Below are positions 8,371 to 17,129 of a stretch of DNA of 34,747 nucleotides, piece by piece (position 1 is the stretch's first letter; the number at the start of each line of letters is the position of its first letter). Made by a program: the position numbers and the translations under genes. The stretch lies in NCBI GenBank assembly GCA_964431545.1, contig CAYSLC010000029.1, forward strand, positions 1-34,747, in the 5' to 3' direction. The DNA is from CAYSLC01 sp964431545 (GTDB lineage: Bacteria; Desulfobacterota; Desulfobacteria; Desulfobacterales; JAABSP01). A model generated the notes under the pieces. The model saw nothing but the letters and a program-made list of their open reading frames with translations. It ran no database searches and was not told the DNA's origin.

Positions 8371-8516
8371 CCCACCGGTGACGGCCGGTACCGACCCGGG
8401 ACGATCGAATTCCCGCGGGCCGCCGCCAGCATCCCCGAGGGGCCGGAGAACCGATCCGCGGATGAGGATGGACGAAACGGGATCCCTCCCGGCCCCTGCC
8501 CCGCGCTTTACAAAAC
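8371..8516 (+). other. Spacer between the two serine tRNA genes
   Basis: 146 bp of GC-rich sequence. I see no open frame, promoter or clear terminator. It probably belongs to one precursor transcript joining both tRNAs. Confidence 0.4.
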
Positions 8517-8610
8517 GGAGAGATGTCCGAGCTGGCTGAAGGAGCACGACTGGAAATCGTGTGTGCTGTTTAAAGCGGCACCGAGGGTTCGAATCCCTCT
8601 CTCTCCGCCA
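8517..8610 (+). tRNA. tRNA-Ser(GGA)
   Basis: Acceptor stem GGAGAGA/TCTCTCC. The anticodon stem CACGA/TCGTG has loop CTGGAAA, so the anticodon is GGA (8552-8554), reading UCC and UCU. The T arm is GAGGG-TTCGAAT-CCCTC; a long serine-type variable arm and encoded CCA are present. dnaX begins 32 bp after its 3' end. Confidence 0.97.
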
Positions 8611-8642
8611 TTTAACCCTATTTCAAGTCAACGACACCCGGT

Positions 8643-10316
8643 ATGTCATACGTCGTCCTCGCCCGCAAATACCGTCCCCAGACCTTCGAGGACGTGGTGG
8701 AGCAGTCCCATGTCACCCGGACCCTGGCCAACGCCATCTCATCGGACCGAATGGCCCACGCCGTCCTGTTCGCCGGGCCCCGGGGCACGGGCAAGACCAC
8801 CGTGGCCCGGATCCTGGCCAAGGCGATGAACTGCGAACAGGGCCCCTCCCCCACGCCGTGCAACACCTGTCGATCCTGCAAGGAGATCACCGGCGGCGGG
8901 GCCTCCGACGTCTTCGAGATCGACGGCGCCTCCAACAACGGCGTGGACCAGATCCGGGAGCTTCGGGAGAACCTCAAGTACCTCCCCGGACACAGCCGGT
9001 ACAAGATCTACATCATCGACGAGGTCCACATGCTCAGCATCCAGGCCTTCAACGCGTTGTTGAAGACCCTGGAGGAGCCGCCGCCCCACGTGCTCTTCAT
9101 GTTCGCCACCACGGAGCCGCACAAGATCCCCATCACCATCCTCTCCCGGTGCCAGCGCCACGACCTGAAGCGGATCGACATGGCCGCCATCGTCGCGCAC
9201 ATGGGGTCGCTCTGCCGCCGGGAGGAGATCCCCATGGACGAGGAGAGCCTCGGCCTCATCGCCCGGGAATCGGACGGCAGCATGCGCGACGCCTTGAGCC
9301 TCCTCGATCAGGTGATGACCTGCGCCGAGGGGGGGGTGACCCATGAACAGGTTCTGGAGATCCTGGGCATCGTCGATCGGAAGGTCCTCTTCGATCTGGC
9401 CGGGGCCCTGATCCGGCGGGATGCGCCGGGGATCCTCGACATCCTCGATCGGGTCTACGATCACGGATACAACCTCAAGGAACTCTACGGGCAGTTGGTC
9501 GAACACCTGAGAAACCTCCTGGTGATCGGCATGGGCAAGACGGCCGGCCGGCTGGTGGACGTGCCCGACCACGAACGGGGACGGCTGGCCGAACAGGCCG
9601 GGGAGACCACCGGCCCCTTCCTCACCCGGACCCTGGACCTGCTCCTCCGGGAGGAACCGGCCATCAAACACGCCGTCCGGCCCAGAATCGCCATGGAGAT
9701 GGCCCTCCTGCGGCCCATCCAGGCCCCGCCCCCCCTCACCGTGGAAGCCCTCATCGGAAAGCTGGACGCCTTCCAAGAGGCCCTGGCGGGGGGGGAGATC
9801 CCGGCCCCCGCCGCGCCGAAACCGGCCCCTTCGGCCGGCGGTCCGGCCCCGGACCCGATCCCGAAACCGGCCGCCGCCCCCGCGGAAGAGGCCGAACCGA
9901 CATCCGCGACGCCCCCCCCCGACCCGGCGCCTCCGCCCCCGGACGCTCCGCCCGAAACCCGGTGGAAGGCCCTCGTCGACTGCATCTCCGAGGCTCATCC
10001 CTCCCTGGGGGCGTGTCTGTCCAAATGTACCCTCAAATCGATGGATACCGGGCGGCTGGAGATCGAATCGGACGGCAACGGATTCAATCTCAACCGGATC
10101 AACCGGAACACGAACCAACTCCGGGAGGTCTGCCGGACGTTCTTCGGCCGGGAGATGGATCTGGTGATCCACGCCAACGAGGAGCGGACCGAACAGATCA
10201 AGCAGAAGAAGGCCCGGGCGGACCAGAGGCGCCAGGAGGCCCTGGACCATCCCATGGTGGGGGCGGCACTGGACCTCTTCGACGGCAAGGTGGTGGACGT
10301 CAAGGTCTTCGACTGA
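8643..10316 (+). CDS. dnaX: DNA polymerase III gamma/tau subunit
   Basis: AAA+ ATPase of the clamp loader, which loads the sliding clamp and (as tau) tethers polymerase and helicase. The 557-residue product has Walker A GPRGTGKT (45-52), the zinc module C64/C73/C76/C79, Walker B IIDEVH (124-129) and sensor 1 in ILSRCQ. A Pro/Ala-rich linker (about 385-440) leads to a C-terminal tau-like domain. A run of nine C (9912-9920) lies in the linker, but no E. coli-like A-AAA-AAG frameshift signal is seen. There is no clear Shine-Dalgarno site, and the gene sits 32 bp behind a tRNA, so RNase cleavage of the tRNA may shape its mRNA. It is followed by ybaB and recR, the usual order. Confidence 0.96.
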   Translation: MSYVVLARKYRPQTFEDVVEQSHVTRTLANAISSDRMAHAVLFAGPRGTGKTTVARILAKAMNCEQGPSPTPCNTCRSCKEITGGGASDVFEIDGASNNGVDQIRELRENLKYLPGHSRYKIYIIDEVHMLSIQAFNALLKTLEEPPPHVLFMFATTEPHKIPITILSRCQRHDLKRIDMAAIVAHMGSLCRREEIPMDEESLGLIARESDGSMRDALSLLDQVMTCAEGGVTHEQVLEILGIVDRKVLFDLAGALIRRDAPGILDILDRVYDHGYNLKELYGQLVEHLRNLLVIGMGKTAGRLVDVPDHERGRLAEQAGETTGPFLTRTLDLLLREEPAIKHAVRPRIAMEMALLRPIQAPPPLTVEALIGKLDAFQEALAGGEIPAPAAPKPAPSAGGPAPDPIPKPAAAPAEEAEPTSATPPPDPAPPPPDAPPETRWKALVDCISEAHPSLGACLSKCTLKSMDTGRLEIESDGNGFNLNRINRNTNQLREVCRTFFGREMDLVIHANEERTEQIKQKKARADQRRQEALDHPMVGAALDLFDGKVVDVKVFD

Positions 10317-10413
10317 TCCACGCGACCGAATATCGAAGGAACGGCGACAACCGCCGGGCGATCCTTTTCGGCCGGCGTGCCATAGGAATCCGAAACAGAG
10401 AGGCGGACGATCG

Positions 10414-10725
10414 ATGAAAGGCATGGGAAACATGCTGAAGCAGGCCCAGAAGCTTCAGTCCAAGATGGTGAAACTTCAGGAAGAATTGGCGGAGAAGACG
10501 GTGGAGACCACCTCCGGCGGCGGCATGGTCAAGGTGGTGGCCTCCGGAAAGCAGCAGATCGTCTCCATCCAGATCGAAAAGGAGGTGGTCGATCCCGAGG
10601 ACGTTGAAATGCTCCAGGACCTGATCATGGCCGCGGTCAACGACGCCCTGGCCAAGGCCCAGGAGATGGTCTCCTCGGAGATGGGCAAGCTGACCGGCGG
10701 GATGAACATCCCCGGATTGATGTGA
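10414..10725 (+). CDS. YbaB/EbfC nucleoid-associated protein
   Basis: Small dimeric DNA-binding protein of 103 residues. The family pattern is clear: a helical N-terminus (GMGNMLKQAQKLQSKMVKLQEELAEKTVE), a beta sheet with GGGMVKVVASGKQQIVSIQIEKEVVDPED, and a C-terminal helix ending in a Gly/Met-rich tail. Members bind DNA and shape the nucleoid; the gene commonly lies between dnaX and recR, as here. The stop codon overlaps the recR start (ATGTGATG), so translation is coupled. Confidence 0.95.
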   Translation: MKGMGNMLKQAQKLQSKMVKLQEELAEKTVETTSGGGMVKVVASGKQQIVSIQIEKEVVDPEDVEMLQDLIMAAVNDALAKAQEMVSSEMGKLTGGMNIPGLM

Positions 10726-11324
10726 TGAGCCACTATCCGGCCACCATCCTCCAGCTCATCAAGGACCTCTCCCGGCTTCCCGGGATCGGGGAGAAGACCG
10801 CGGAGCGGCTGGCCATGCACATCCTCAAGGCGCCGCGCAAGGAGGGGGAGAGCCTGGCCAAGAGCATCCTCGCGGTCAAGGAGAAGGTCCGGCTCTGTTC
10901 GAGGTGCTTCGGCCTGAGCGACGGCGAGGTCTGCCGCATCTGCGCCGATCCCTCCCGGGACGGGGCCCTGGTCTGCGTGGTGGAACACCCCGGGGAGATG
11001 GTGGCCGTGGAGCGATCCGGCTCCTTCCGGGGACTCTACCACATCCTCCAGGGGGTCCTCTCCCCCATGGACGGGGTGGGTCCGGACGACCTGCGCATCC
11101 GGGAGCTGGAAACCCGGGTCGCCGGCGGCGGAGTCCGGGAGATCGTCCTGGCCACCGGCACCAGCGTGGAGGGGGAGGCCACCGCCGCCTACATCGCCGA
11201 GCGTATGGCCGGTCGGCCGGTCCGGGTCACCCGGATCGCCTCTGGGGTCCCCATGGGGGGGGATCTCAAATACGTCGACCAGGTGACGCTGAAACGGGCC
11301 ATGGAGACCCGGCATGCCCTCTGA
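10725..11324 (+). CDS. recR: Recombination mediator RecR
   Basis: Works with RecO (and RecF) to load RecA on single-stranded DNA at gaps. The 199-residue protein has the helix-hairpin-helix LSRLPGIGEKTAERLA near its start, a Cys4 zinc finger (CSRC near 58-61 and CRIC near 70-73) and a Toprim domain from LVCVVEHPGEM to SGVPMGGDLKYVDQVTL. The ATG at 10725 is chosen because RecR proteins normally begin M-x-HYP; a GTG one codon earlier is possible. It overlaps ybaB by one base and the next gene by 11 bases, so it is part of a tight operon. Confidence 0.96.
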   Translation: MSHYPATILQLIKDLSRLPGIGEKTAERLAMHILKAPRKEGESLAKSILAVKEKVRLCSRCFGLSDGEVCRICADPSRDGALVCVVEHPGEMVAVERSGSFRGLYHILQGVLSPMDGVGPDDLRIRELETRVAGGGVREIVLATGTSVEGEATAAYIAERMAGRPVRVTRIASGVPMGGDLKYVDQVTLKRAMETRHAL

Positions 11325-11766
11325 TCCCCGGCCCGGTCCCGGGGACCTCTTCCAATGCCGGATGTGCGGCGACTGCTGCAAGGGATTCGGCGGCACCTAC
11401 GTGGGTCCGGAAGAGATCCGCGCCATCGCCGGGTTCATCGGAGACGATGATCCGGACGGGTTCGCGGCCCGATACTGCCGGATGTCGGGCAGCCGCCCGG
11501 TCCTGGTCCAGGGCGGGGACGGCTACTGCATCTTTTACCGCGACGGGTGCGCCATCCACCCGGTCAAGCCCCGGATGTGCCGGGCGTGGCCTTTCATCCC
11601 CGCGGTTCTGACCGATGTCGGAAACTGGCACGCCATGGCCGGATCATGCCCGGGCATGCGGACCGACCTGCCGGACGCAGTGATCCGGGAGATCGTCCGC
11701 CGGGTCCTCCACGGGGAGGCCGGGGCCGCCGGCGGGTCCCCCCCCTCTTTCCCCGCCCACTCATGA
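11314..11766 (+). CDS. YkgJ-type cysteine cluster protein
   Basis: 150-residue protein of the YkgJ/UPF0153 cysteine-cluster family (zinc or iron-sulfur binding, function unknown). Key residues are FQCRMCGDCCKG (C15, C18, C21, C22), then C55, C72, C79, and PRMCRAWPF with C89, plus C112. The pattern CxxCGxCC...C...C..P..CR.wPF is the family signature. It overlaps recR by 11 bp and murI by 4 bp (ATGA), so it is translated as part of the dnaX-recR-murI string. The tail after residue 135 is low complexity. No specific partner can be named. Confidence 0.88.
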   Translation: MPSDPRPGPGDLFQCRMCGDCCKGFGGTYVGPEEIRAIAGFIGDDDPDGFAARYCRMSGSRPVLVQGGDGYCIFYRDGCAIHPVKPRMCRAWPFIPAVLTDVGNWHAMAGSCPGMRTDLPDAVIREIVRRVLHGEAGAAGGSPPSFPAHS

Positions 11767-12548
11767 TCGGCGTCTTCGACTCCGGCATCGGCGGGTTGAC
11801 CGTGGTCAGGGCCCTGTCCGACGCCCTTCCCGGCCGCCCCATGATCTACTTCGGCGACACGGCCCGGACCCCCTACGGCAACAAGAGCCCCCGGACGATC
11901 ATCGAGTACGCCCTGGAGGACACGAAATTTCTCGCCGAAAACGGGGCCACCCTCATCGTGGTGGCCTGCAACAGCGCCGCCAGCGTGGCCGTGGAGGCCA
12001 TCGAAGAGGCCTTCGACCTGCCCGTCTTCGAGGTGATCAAGCCGGCGGCGGAGATGGCGGTGGCGGCCACCCGGTTCGGGCGCATCGGGGTGATCGGCAC
12101 CCGGGCCACCATCCAGAGCGGCACCCACGCCCACCGGGTCGAGCAGCTCGCCCCGGGGCTTCCGGTCTTCGGCGTCCCGTGCCCCCTCCTGGTCCCCCTG
12201 GTGGAGGAGGGATGGCTCAAGAAGCCGGAGACCGCCATGATCGTCAAAAAGTACCTGATCCCCCTCAAGGCCCGCAAGATCGACACCCTCATCCTGGGGT
12301 GCACCCACTACCCGGTCCTGGCCGGGCTCATCGGCCGGAAGATGGGCCGCCGGGTGACCCTCATCGACAGCGCCGCCGCCGTGGCCGCGTCGGTCAAGGG
12401 GTACCTGGAGACCGGTCCGGCCATTGGGGAGACGGCCGCAGATGGTCAGGGTGTGGCGGTATTCGTCTCGGACCGGACCGAGGCCTTCGAGCGGACCGCC
12501 AGGATGATCCTGGGCCGCACGGTCCGGCTGACGGAAATCCGGCCCTGA
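11763..12548 (+). CDS. murI: Glutamate racemase
   Basis: Makes D-glutamate for peptidoglycan from L-glutamate. The 261-residue protein starts MIGVFDSGIGGLTV. The two catalytic cysteines are visible in VVACNSAAS (C69) and GCTHYP (C180, with H182 beside it). The substrate motif YFGDTARTPYG is also present. The frame is open upstream, but the family starts at MIGVFDSG and this ATG overlaps the previous stop. The gene ends 22 bp from the opposing GGDEF/EAL gene, with no obvious terminator between them. Confidence 0.96.
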   Translation: MIGVFDSGIGGLTVVRALSDALPGRPMIYFGDTARTPYGNKSPRTIIEYALEDTKFLAENGATLIVVACNSAASVAVEAIEEAFDLPVFEVIKPAAEMAVAATRFGRIGVIGTRATIQSGTHAHRVEQLAPGLPVFGVPCPLLVPLVEEGWLKKPETAMIVKKYLIPLKARKIDTLILGCTHYPVLAGLIGRKMGRRVTLIDSAAAVAASVKGYLETGPAIGETAADGQGVAVFVSDRTEAFERTARMILGRTVRLTEIRP

Positions 12549-12570
12549 CCCGAACGGGGGCGGGACGGAA

Positions 12571-14979
12571 TCAGGACTCCGCCAGATTCAGGTCGGCCCG
12601 GACATAATCGCTGGCCGCCTTGAGGTCCATGGGCTTGGCAAAGAGGTACCCCTGGGCCAACTGGCACTTCATATCCGAGAGAATGGCCCGCTGCTCCACG
12701 GTCTCCACCCCCTCGGCGATGACGTTGATCCCCAGCCGGTGGGCCAGGGAGATGATCGCCTCCACGATCTGGCGGTTCTCGGTGATCTCCTTGCGCATCG
12801 GCATGACGAAGCTCCGGTCGACCTTCAGGGTGTCGATGGGCAGCTGCTGGAGGTAGCTCAAGGAGGAGTACCCGGTGCCGAAGTCATCGATGACGATCTG
12901 GATCCCCAGCTCCTTGAGCCGATGGAGGGCGTGGAGGGCCACGGTGGCGTCCTCCATGATCACGCTCTCGGTGATCTCCAGCTTCAACCGGCCGGGGGGA
13001 ATCCGCGTCTCCCGGAGGATCTCCTGGACGTCCCGGACCAACTCCGGATTGGAAAACTGCTTTCCGGAGATGTTGACGCTCATGGAGAACCGGGCCGCCT
13101 CCTTGAAGGTCTTCTGCCAATCCATCATCTGGACGCACGCCGCCCTGAGCACCCATCGGCCCAGGGGAATGATCAGCCCCGTCTCCTCCGCGATGGGGAT
13201 GAAGACGTTGGGAAAGACGAGGCCGTGGTCGGGGTGGCGCCACCGGATCAGGGCCTCGAAGCCGATCAGATGGCCGGTGATCACCGAGACGATGGGCTGG
13301 TAGTGGAGTTCGAACTCCTCCCGCTCGATTCCCTTTCTCAGATCCGTCTCCAACTGGAGCGTCAAAAGTGCCTTTTCGTGGAGGGTCTTGTCGAAGATCT
13401 CGTATCGGGACTTGCCCTTCTCCTTGGCATGGTACATGGCGGTGTCGGCGTCCCGGATGAGGTTCTCCGCCCGCTCGTAGTCCTCCGTATTGAGCACGAT
13501 GCCCAGGCTGGCGGTGGTGAACACCTCGCTGTTGTCGAGCGTATAGGGGGATCCCATGGACTGGAGAATCCGTTCGGCGATCCCCACGGCGCTGTCGGCG
13601 GATTCGATGTCCTCCAGGAGGATGGCGAACTCGTCCCCCCCCAATCGGGCCAGGGTGTCGATATCCCGCAGACACTCGGCGAGCCGCTGGGCGAAGGAGA
13701 CCAGCAGCCGGTCCCCCACCAGGTGTCCGAGGCTGTCGTTGACGTTCTTGAACCGATCGATATCGAGGTAGATCACGGCGAAGCGGTACCCGCTGAGCCG
13801 CTTGCGGCGCTTGATGGCCATGTTGAGGTGGTCCATGAACAGGGAGCGGTTGGGGAGTTTGGTCAAAGTGTCATGGAAGGCCTGGAAATAGATCTGCTGT
13901 TCCGCCGCCTTGAGTTCCGAGACATCGGACAGGGAGACCACGCTCTCCTCGGTCCCGGGGATGGGGGCGAAGGTGACCAGGATGTTCCGCTGGGACCCGA
14001 CCTTGTTCACCAGGGTGCACTCGGAGGTCCTGGAAAGGGCTCCGGAGCCTTCCTTTTTGGCCTGGGTGAACCGGAGGACCTTCTCCAGATCGTTCATGTG
14101 GATGAACTCCAGCCACGACTTCCTCCCCTCGATCTCCTCCTTGGAAAAGCCGCTGACGTTTTCGAACTCGCTGTTGGCCAGCGTGATGATCATCTCCCGG
14201 TCGATGATGATGGTGGCCGCGCCGGTGTTCTCGAAGATGGACCGGTACCGGGTCTCCGAATCCCGGAGCCGCTCCTCGGCCTCCTGCCGGACCCGGATCT
14301 GGTCGTTGAGCTGCTCGTTCGACTCCCGGAGGGCGGCGGTCCGCTCCTTGACCTTGACCTCCAGGGTCTCGTTGGCCCGGCGCAGGGCGTCCTCGGCGAC
14401 CTTCCGCCGGGTAATGTCCCGGGAGGCGCACTGGATCCCCTTGAAGCCCCCCTCCTCGGAATAGATGAAGGTGGGCTGGGCCTCCATCCAGGCCACCGTG
14501 CCGTCCTTGAAGATCTGCTGGTACTCGAAGGTGGGCGCGTAGTAGTTGCTGTTGCTCCCCCGGTCCAGGTGGGTCTCGAAGAAGGACCGCGCCATCCGGG
14601 AGGATTCGGAGGTCATGACATCTTCCATGGTGAGTTCCATGATCTCCTCCACGGTGTATCCGGACAGGGACTGGATGGACGGGCTGAAGTAGGTGAAATT
14701 GAAGTTCTCGTCCAGGGTCCAGATCACGTCGGTGGCGTTTTCCGCCAGCAGACGGTACTTCCGCTCGCTCTCCCGCAGCCTCGCCTGGGACTTTTGCACC
14801 TTGTTCATGAGGAGCTGGGTCACCAGGCTGTAGAGCATGATGGTGACGACGATGATGTTGGTCTGGCTGTCGTAGGTGCCCATGGTCTTCTCGAAGAAAA
14901 AATAGAAGACCGAGGCTGCGAGACCGATGGTCACCAGACCGACCTGGTCGTAGCTGAATCTGTTCTCCGGGAGCTTCAT
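12571..14979 (-). CDS. Membrane PAS-PAS-GGDEF-EAL protein (cyclic-di-GMP synthase/phosphodiesterase)
   Basis: 802-residue signalling protein. Two membrane helices (about 13-30 and 41-58) are followed by a PAS domain (70-190), a coiled coil (190-240), a second PAS domain (242-355), a GGDEF diguanylate cyclase domain (360-530) and an EAL phosphodiesterase domain (540-795). The active site GGDEF (447-451) is intact, with the inhibitory I-site RDID (438-441) five residues upstream. EAL (575-577), EITESVIM and DDFGTGYSSL (698-707) are also intact. Both activities are therefore possible, with PAS input deciding which one prevails. It starts within the stop of the phosphatase-like gene (4-bp overlap) and closes the antiporter operon. 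The PAS ligand is unknown. Confidence 0.94.
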   Translation of the reverse strand: MKLPENRFSYDQVGLVTIGLAASVFYFFFEKTMGTYDSQTNIIVVTIMLYSLVTQLLMNKVQKSQARLRESERKYRLLAENATDVIWTLDENFNFTYFSPSIQSLSGYTVEEIMELTMEDVMTSESSRMARSFFETHLDRGSNSNYYAPTFEYQQIFKDGTVAWMEAQPTFIYSEEGGFKGIQCASRDITRRKVAEDALRRANETLEVKVKERTAALRESNEQLNDQIRVRQEAEERLRDSETRYRSIFENTGAATIIIDREMIITLANSEFENVSGFSKEEIEGRKSWLEFIHMNDLEKVLRFTQAKKEGSGALSRTSECTLVNKVGSQRNILVTFAPIPGTEESVVSLSDVSELKAAEQQIYFQAFHDTLTKLPNRSLFMDHLNMAIKRRKRLSGYRFAVIYLDIDRFKNVNDSLGHLVGDRLLVSFAQRLAECLRDIDTLARLGGDEFAILLEDIESADSAVGIAERILQSMGSPYTLDNSEVFTTASLGIVLNTEDYERAENLIRDADTAMYHAKEKGKSRYEIFDKTLHEKALLTLQLETDLRKGIEREEFELHYQPIVSVITGHLIGFEALIRWRHPDHGLVFPNVFIPIAEETGLIIPLGRWVLRAACVQMMDWQKTFKEAARFSMSVNISGKQFSNPELVRDVQEILRETRIPPGRLKLEITESVIMEDATVALHALHRLKELGIQIVIDDFGTGYSSLSYLQQLPIDTLKVDRSFVMPMRKEITENRQIVEAIISLAHRLGINVIAEGVETVEQRAILSDMKCQLAQGYLFAKPMDLKAASDYVRADLNLAES

Positions 14980-15779
14980 CTCGTGGCGACCCGCAGGTAT
15001 CCTCTCACCTGGGAGACCGTCTCCGGGGAGACGACGATCAGATGCTCCTGGCCCTTATGACCGTCGAGGTACTCCCCGAGGAAGAACTCGTTGCCGTCCA
15101 TCTTGAAGATCCGGCCGCCCGAGGCCTTTACGATGATCGAAGCCGCGGCCAGGTTCTGGTAGGACTCGTTGGCGATGACCGCCGCCTCGGCACGCCCCAT
15201 GGCCACGTAGCAAATGTGGGCCGCCGTGCACCCCAGGTTCCGGATCTTGCCGGGGAAGGTGGAGCGGTAATACTTGTGGAAACGGGAGAAGGTGAACAGA
15301 AGGCTTTCATCGTTGATGGTATCCTGTTCGGAGACCGAGATGGGCTGCTCCCCCCAGAAGGCTTTCCGCCCCGCCGCGGCCTGGAAGAGATCGCCGGTGG
15401 CCGGCAGGTGGAAGGCGCCGAACAGGGGCCAGAAATTTTCGAACAGGGCCACCGACATGCCCCAGATGGGGATCCCCGCCTGGAAATTGGCCACGCCGTC
15501 CAGGGGGTCGAAGCTCCACTGGTACCGCCCCTCGTCATGGGTGTAGTCCCGGTCCTCCTGGATCTCCGAAAACATCCGGTGGCGCGGAAAGGCGGCCCGG
15601 AGCCGCTCGGTGAAGAAATCGGCCAGTTGGAGTTCTGCCTCGGTGACCAGGCTCTCGTCGAATTTGATGTGGTGCTTGCCCTTGCCGTAATGGGCCAGCG
15701 CCATTTCACCCGCCTGGTGGAGCGTATCCACGGCAAAGGCGGCCAGATCGTCGATTCCGTTGTCGGTTGTCCGGGTCAT
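14976..15779 (-). CDS. Inositol-monophosphatase-like protein, altered active site
   Basis: 267-residue member of the inositol monophosphatase/FIG superfamily, Mg-dependent sugar-phosphate phosphatases. Supporting motifs are VTEAE (45-49; usually VTEAD), SE (71-72; usually GEE) and FDPLDGVANF (90-99; usually DPIDGT-NF). In the C-terminal metal motif, normally WDxAAG, the sequence is YQNLAAA, so the metal-binding Asp appears to be Asn209; the Thr after DG is Val96. The first two metal aspartates (D91, D94) remain. The fold is thus likely conserved while activity is doubtful or changed. GGAGGGG lies just before the ATG. It is between the antiporter (37 bp) and the GGDEF/EAL gene (overlap), suggesting a joint function. 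Confidence 0.82.
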   Translation of the reverse strand: MTRTTDNGIDDLAAFAVDTLHQAGEMALAHYGKGKHHIKFDESLVTEAELQLADFFTERLRAAFPRHRMFSEIQEDRDYTHDEGRYQWSFDPLDGVANFQAGIPIWGMSVALFENFWPLFGAFHLPATGDLFQAAAGRKAFWGEQPISVSEQDTINDESLLFTFSRFHKYYRSTFPGKIRNLGCTAAHICYVAMGRAEAAVIANESYQNLAAASIIVKASGGRIFKMDGNEFFLGEYLDGHKGQEHLIVVSPETVSQVRGYLRVATR

Positions 15780-15816
15780 CTCCCCTCCAGTCGAAAGGGT
15801 TGGTGGAAAAGGCCGG

Positions 15817-17049
15817 CTAGGATGGGCGGCCGGCGACGAGGGCCTCGATGGTCAGGCCTTGAACGAGGATGGAAAAGGCCACCACCACATAGGTCATGGT
15901 CAGGATGAGTTCCCGATAGGGCGTGGGGGGAAGCGAGAGGGCCAGGGCCACGGAGATCCCCCCCCGAAGCCCCCCCCAGGTCATGATGCGCACCGCCCGG
16001 GGAACGAACAGGCGCCACCGGCGAAGGATCAAAACGGGGGTCCCCACGCTGAGGAAGCGGGAGAAAAGCACCACGGGAACGGCCAGAGCCCCGGCCAGCA
16101 GGAACGTCGGCTCGAAGACCAGGACCAGGACCTCCAATCCGATCAGGACGAAGAGCAGGGCGTTGAGGATCTCGTCGATCAGCTCCCAGAAGGTGTCCAG
16201 GTGGTGCCGGGTCTCCGCGCCCATGGCCAGGCGCCGGCCGTGGTTGCCGATGAGAAGGCCGGCCAGAACCACGGCGATGGGGGCCGACAAATGGAGAGCG
16301 TGTCCCAGGGTGTACCCGCCGATCACCAGGGCGAGGGTGAGGAGGATCTCCACCTGGTACTGGTTGACGCCCCGGAGCATCCGGTAGACGAGGTACCCCA
16401 GCCCCGCCCCCAGAAGGGCGCCCCCCGCCACCTCCCGGATGAAGAGGTTCAGAACATGCCCGGCCGATACCGCCGCGGCCTCCGTGGAGATCTCCAGCAG
16501 AACCAGAAAGACCACGACGCCGATGCCGTCGTTGAACAGGGACTCCCCGGCGATCTTGGTCTCCAGGCTCTTGGGGGCCTTGGCCCGCTTCAGAATCCCC
16601 ATGACGGCCACCGGATCGGTGGGCGAGATGAGGGCCCCGAACAGGAGGCAGCCGATGGGATCGAGGGGAAGCCCCAGCCACCCGCCGATGAGATAGAGGG
16701 CCCCTCCCACCATGGCGGTGGAGGCGGCAACCCCCAGGGTGGCGAAGATCCCCACCTCGAGCTTCTGGTCCCAGAGATCGTTGAGATTGACGTGGAGGGC
16801 TCCGGCAAAGAGAAGAAGCCCCAGCATCCCCTCCATGAGGACTTCGTGGAAGTCGATGGAGGCCACCAGCCGCTCGGCGTAATCCCTTGCCGGAAGCCCC
16901 AGCCCGTCCAGAGGGATCAGCAGCAGGGAGACGACCATGCTGATCATCATCAGTCCGATGGTCATCGGCATCTTGAGAAGCCGATGGTTGACATAGGCGA
17001 AGGCCGCCGCCAGGACGATCAGTACGGCAATGATCTCGATGGGCTCCAC
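15817..17049 (-). CDS. CPA1-family Na+(K+)/H+ antiporter
   Basis: Inner-membrane cation/proton exchanger of 410 residues with about 12 hydrophobic segments. Marks of the CPA1/NhaP group include LLLFAGALHVNL, LFGALISPTDPVAVMGILK, the catalytic Asn-Asp pair in ESLFNDGIGVVVF (around residue 173), SAPIAVVLAGLLIGNHG and MTWGGLRGGISVALALSLP. It lacks a C-terminal cytoplasmic regulatory domain, so it is a short form. The start is GTG, ten bases after AGAGGAAA; an extended -10 promoter is about 45 bp upstream. It leads the operon with the phosphatase-like and GGDEF/EAL genes. Whether it carries Na+ or K+ cannot be told. Confidence 0.92.
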   Translation of the reverse strand: MEPIEIIAVLIVLAAAFAYVNHRLLKMPMTIGLMMISMVVSLLLIPLDGLGLPARDYAERLVASIDFHEVLMEGMLGLLLFAGALHVNLNDLWDQKLEVGIFATLGVAASTAMVGGALYLIGGWLGLPLDPIGCLLFGALISPTDPVAVMGILKRAKAPKSLETKIAGESLFNDGIGVVVFLVLLEISTEAAAVSAGHVLNLFIREVAGGALLGAGLGYLVYRMLRGVNQYQVEILLTLALVIGGYTLGHALHLSAPIAVVLAGLLIGNHGRRLAMGAETRHHLDTFWELIDEILNALLFVLIGLEVLVLVFEPTFLLAGALAVPVVLFSRFLSVGTPVLILRRWRLFVPRAVRIMTWGGLRGGISVALALSLPPTPYRELILTMTYVVVAFSILVQGLTIEALVAGRPS

Positions 17050-17100
17050 TCGTTTGCTTTCCTCTCGGCCGGATCGACACTATTTTTTGAACGATTGGTC

Positions 17101-17129
17101 ATTGTATCAAAGGCCTGGATATAGGAAAA
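17101..17129 (-). promoter_or_regulatory. Antiporter operon promoter
   Basis: Extended -10 TGATACAAT on the reverse strand (TACAAT is 5/6), with a weak TTTTCC -35 at 17 bp. The predicted start leaves a leader of about 45 nt before the GTG. Confidence 0.55.

Noticed and set aside
9912..9920. Run of nine C in the dnaX linker as a slippage site for a short gamma form
   Set aside because: After adding a C the frame stays open past the end of dnaX; after losing one it runs about 80 codons before a stop. Neither makes a compact gamma product.
8643..12548. dnaX-ybaB-recR-ykgJ-murI as a new gene system
   Set aside because: dnaX-ybaB-recR is an old conserved cluster; the added ykgJ and murI overlaps fit ordinary operon packing.
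12571..14979. GGDEF/EAL protein with one dead domain
   Set aside because: GGDEF, the RDID I-site, EAL, and DDFGTGYSSL are all intact, so no degeneracy can be claimed.
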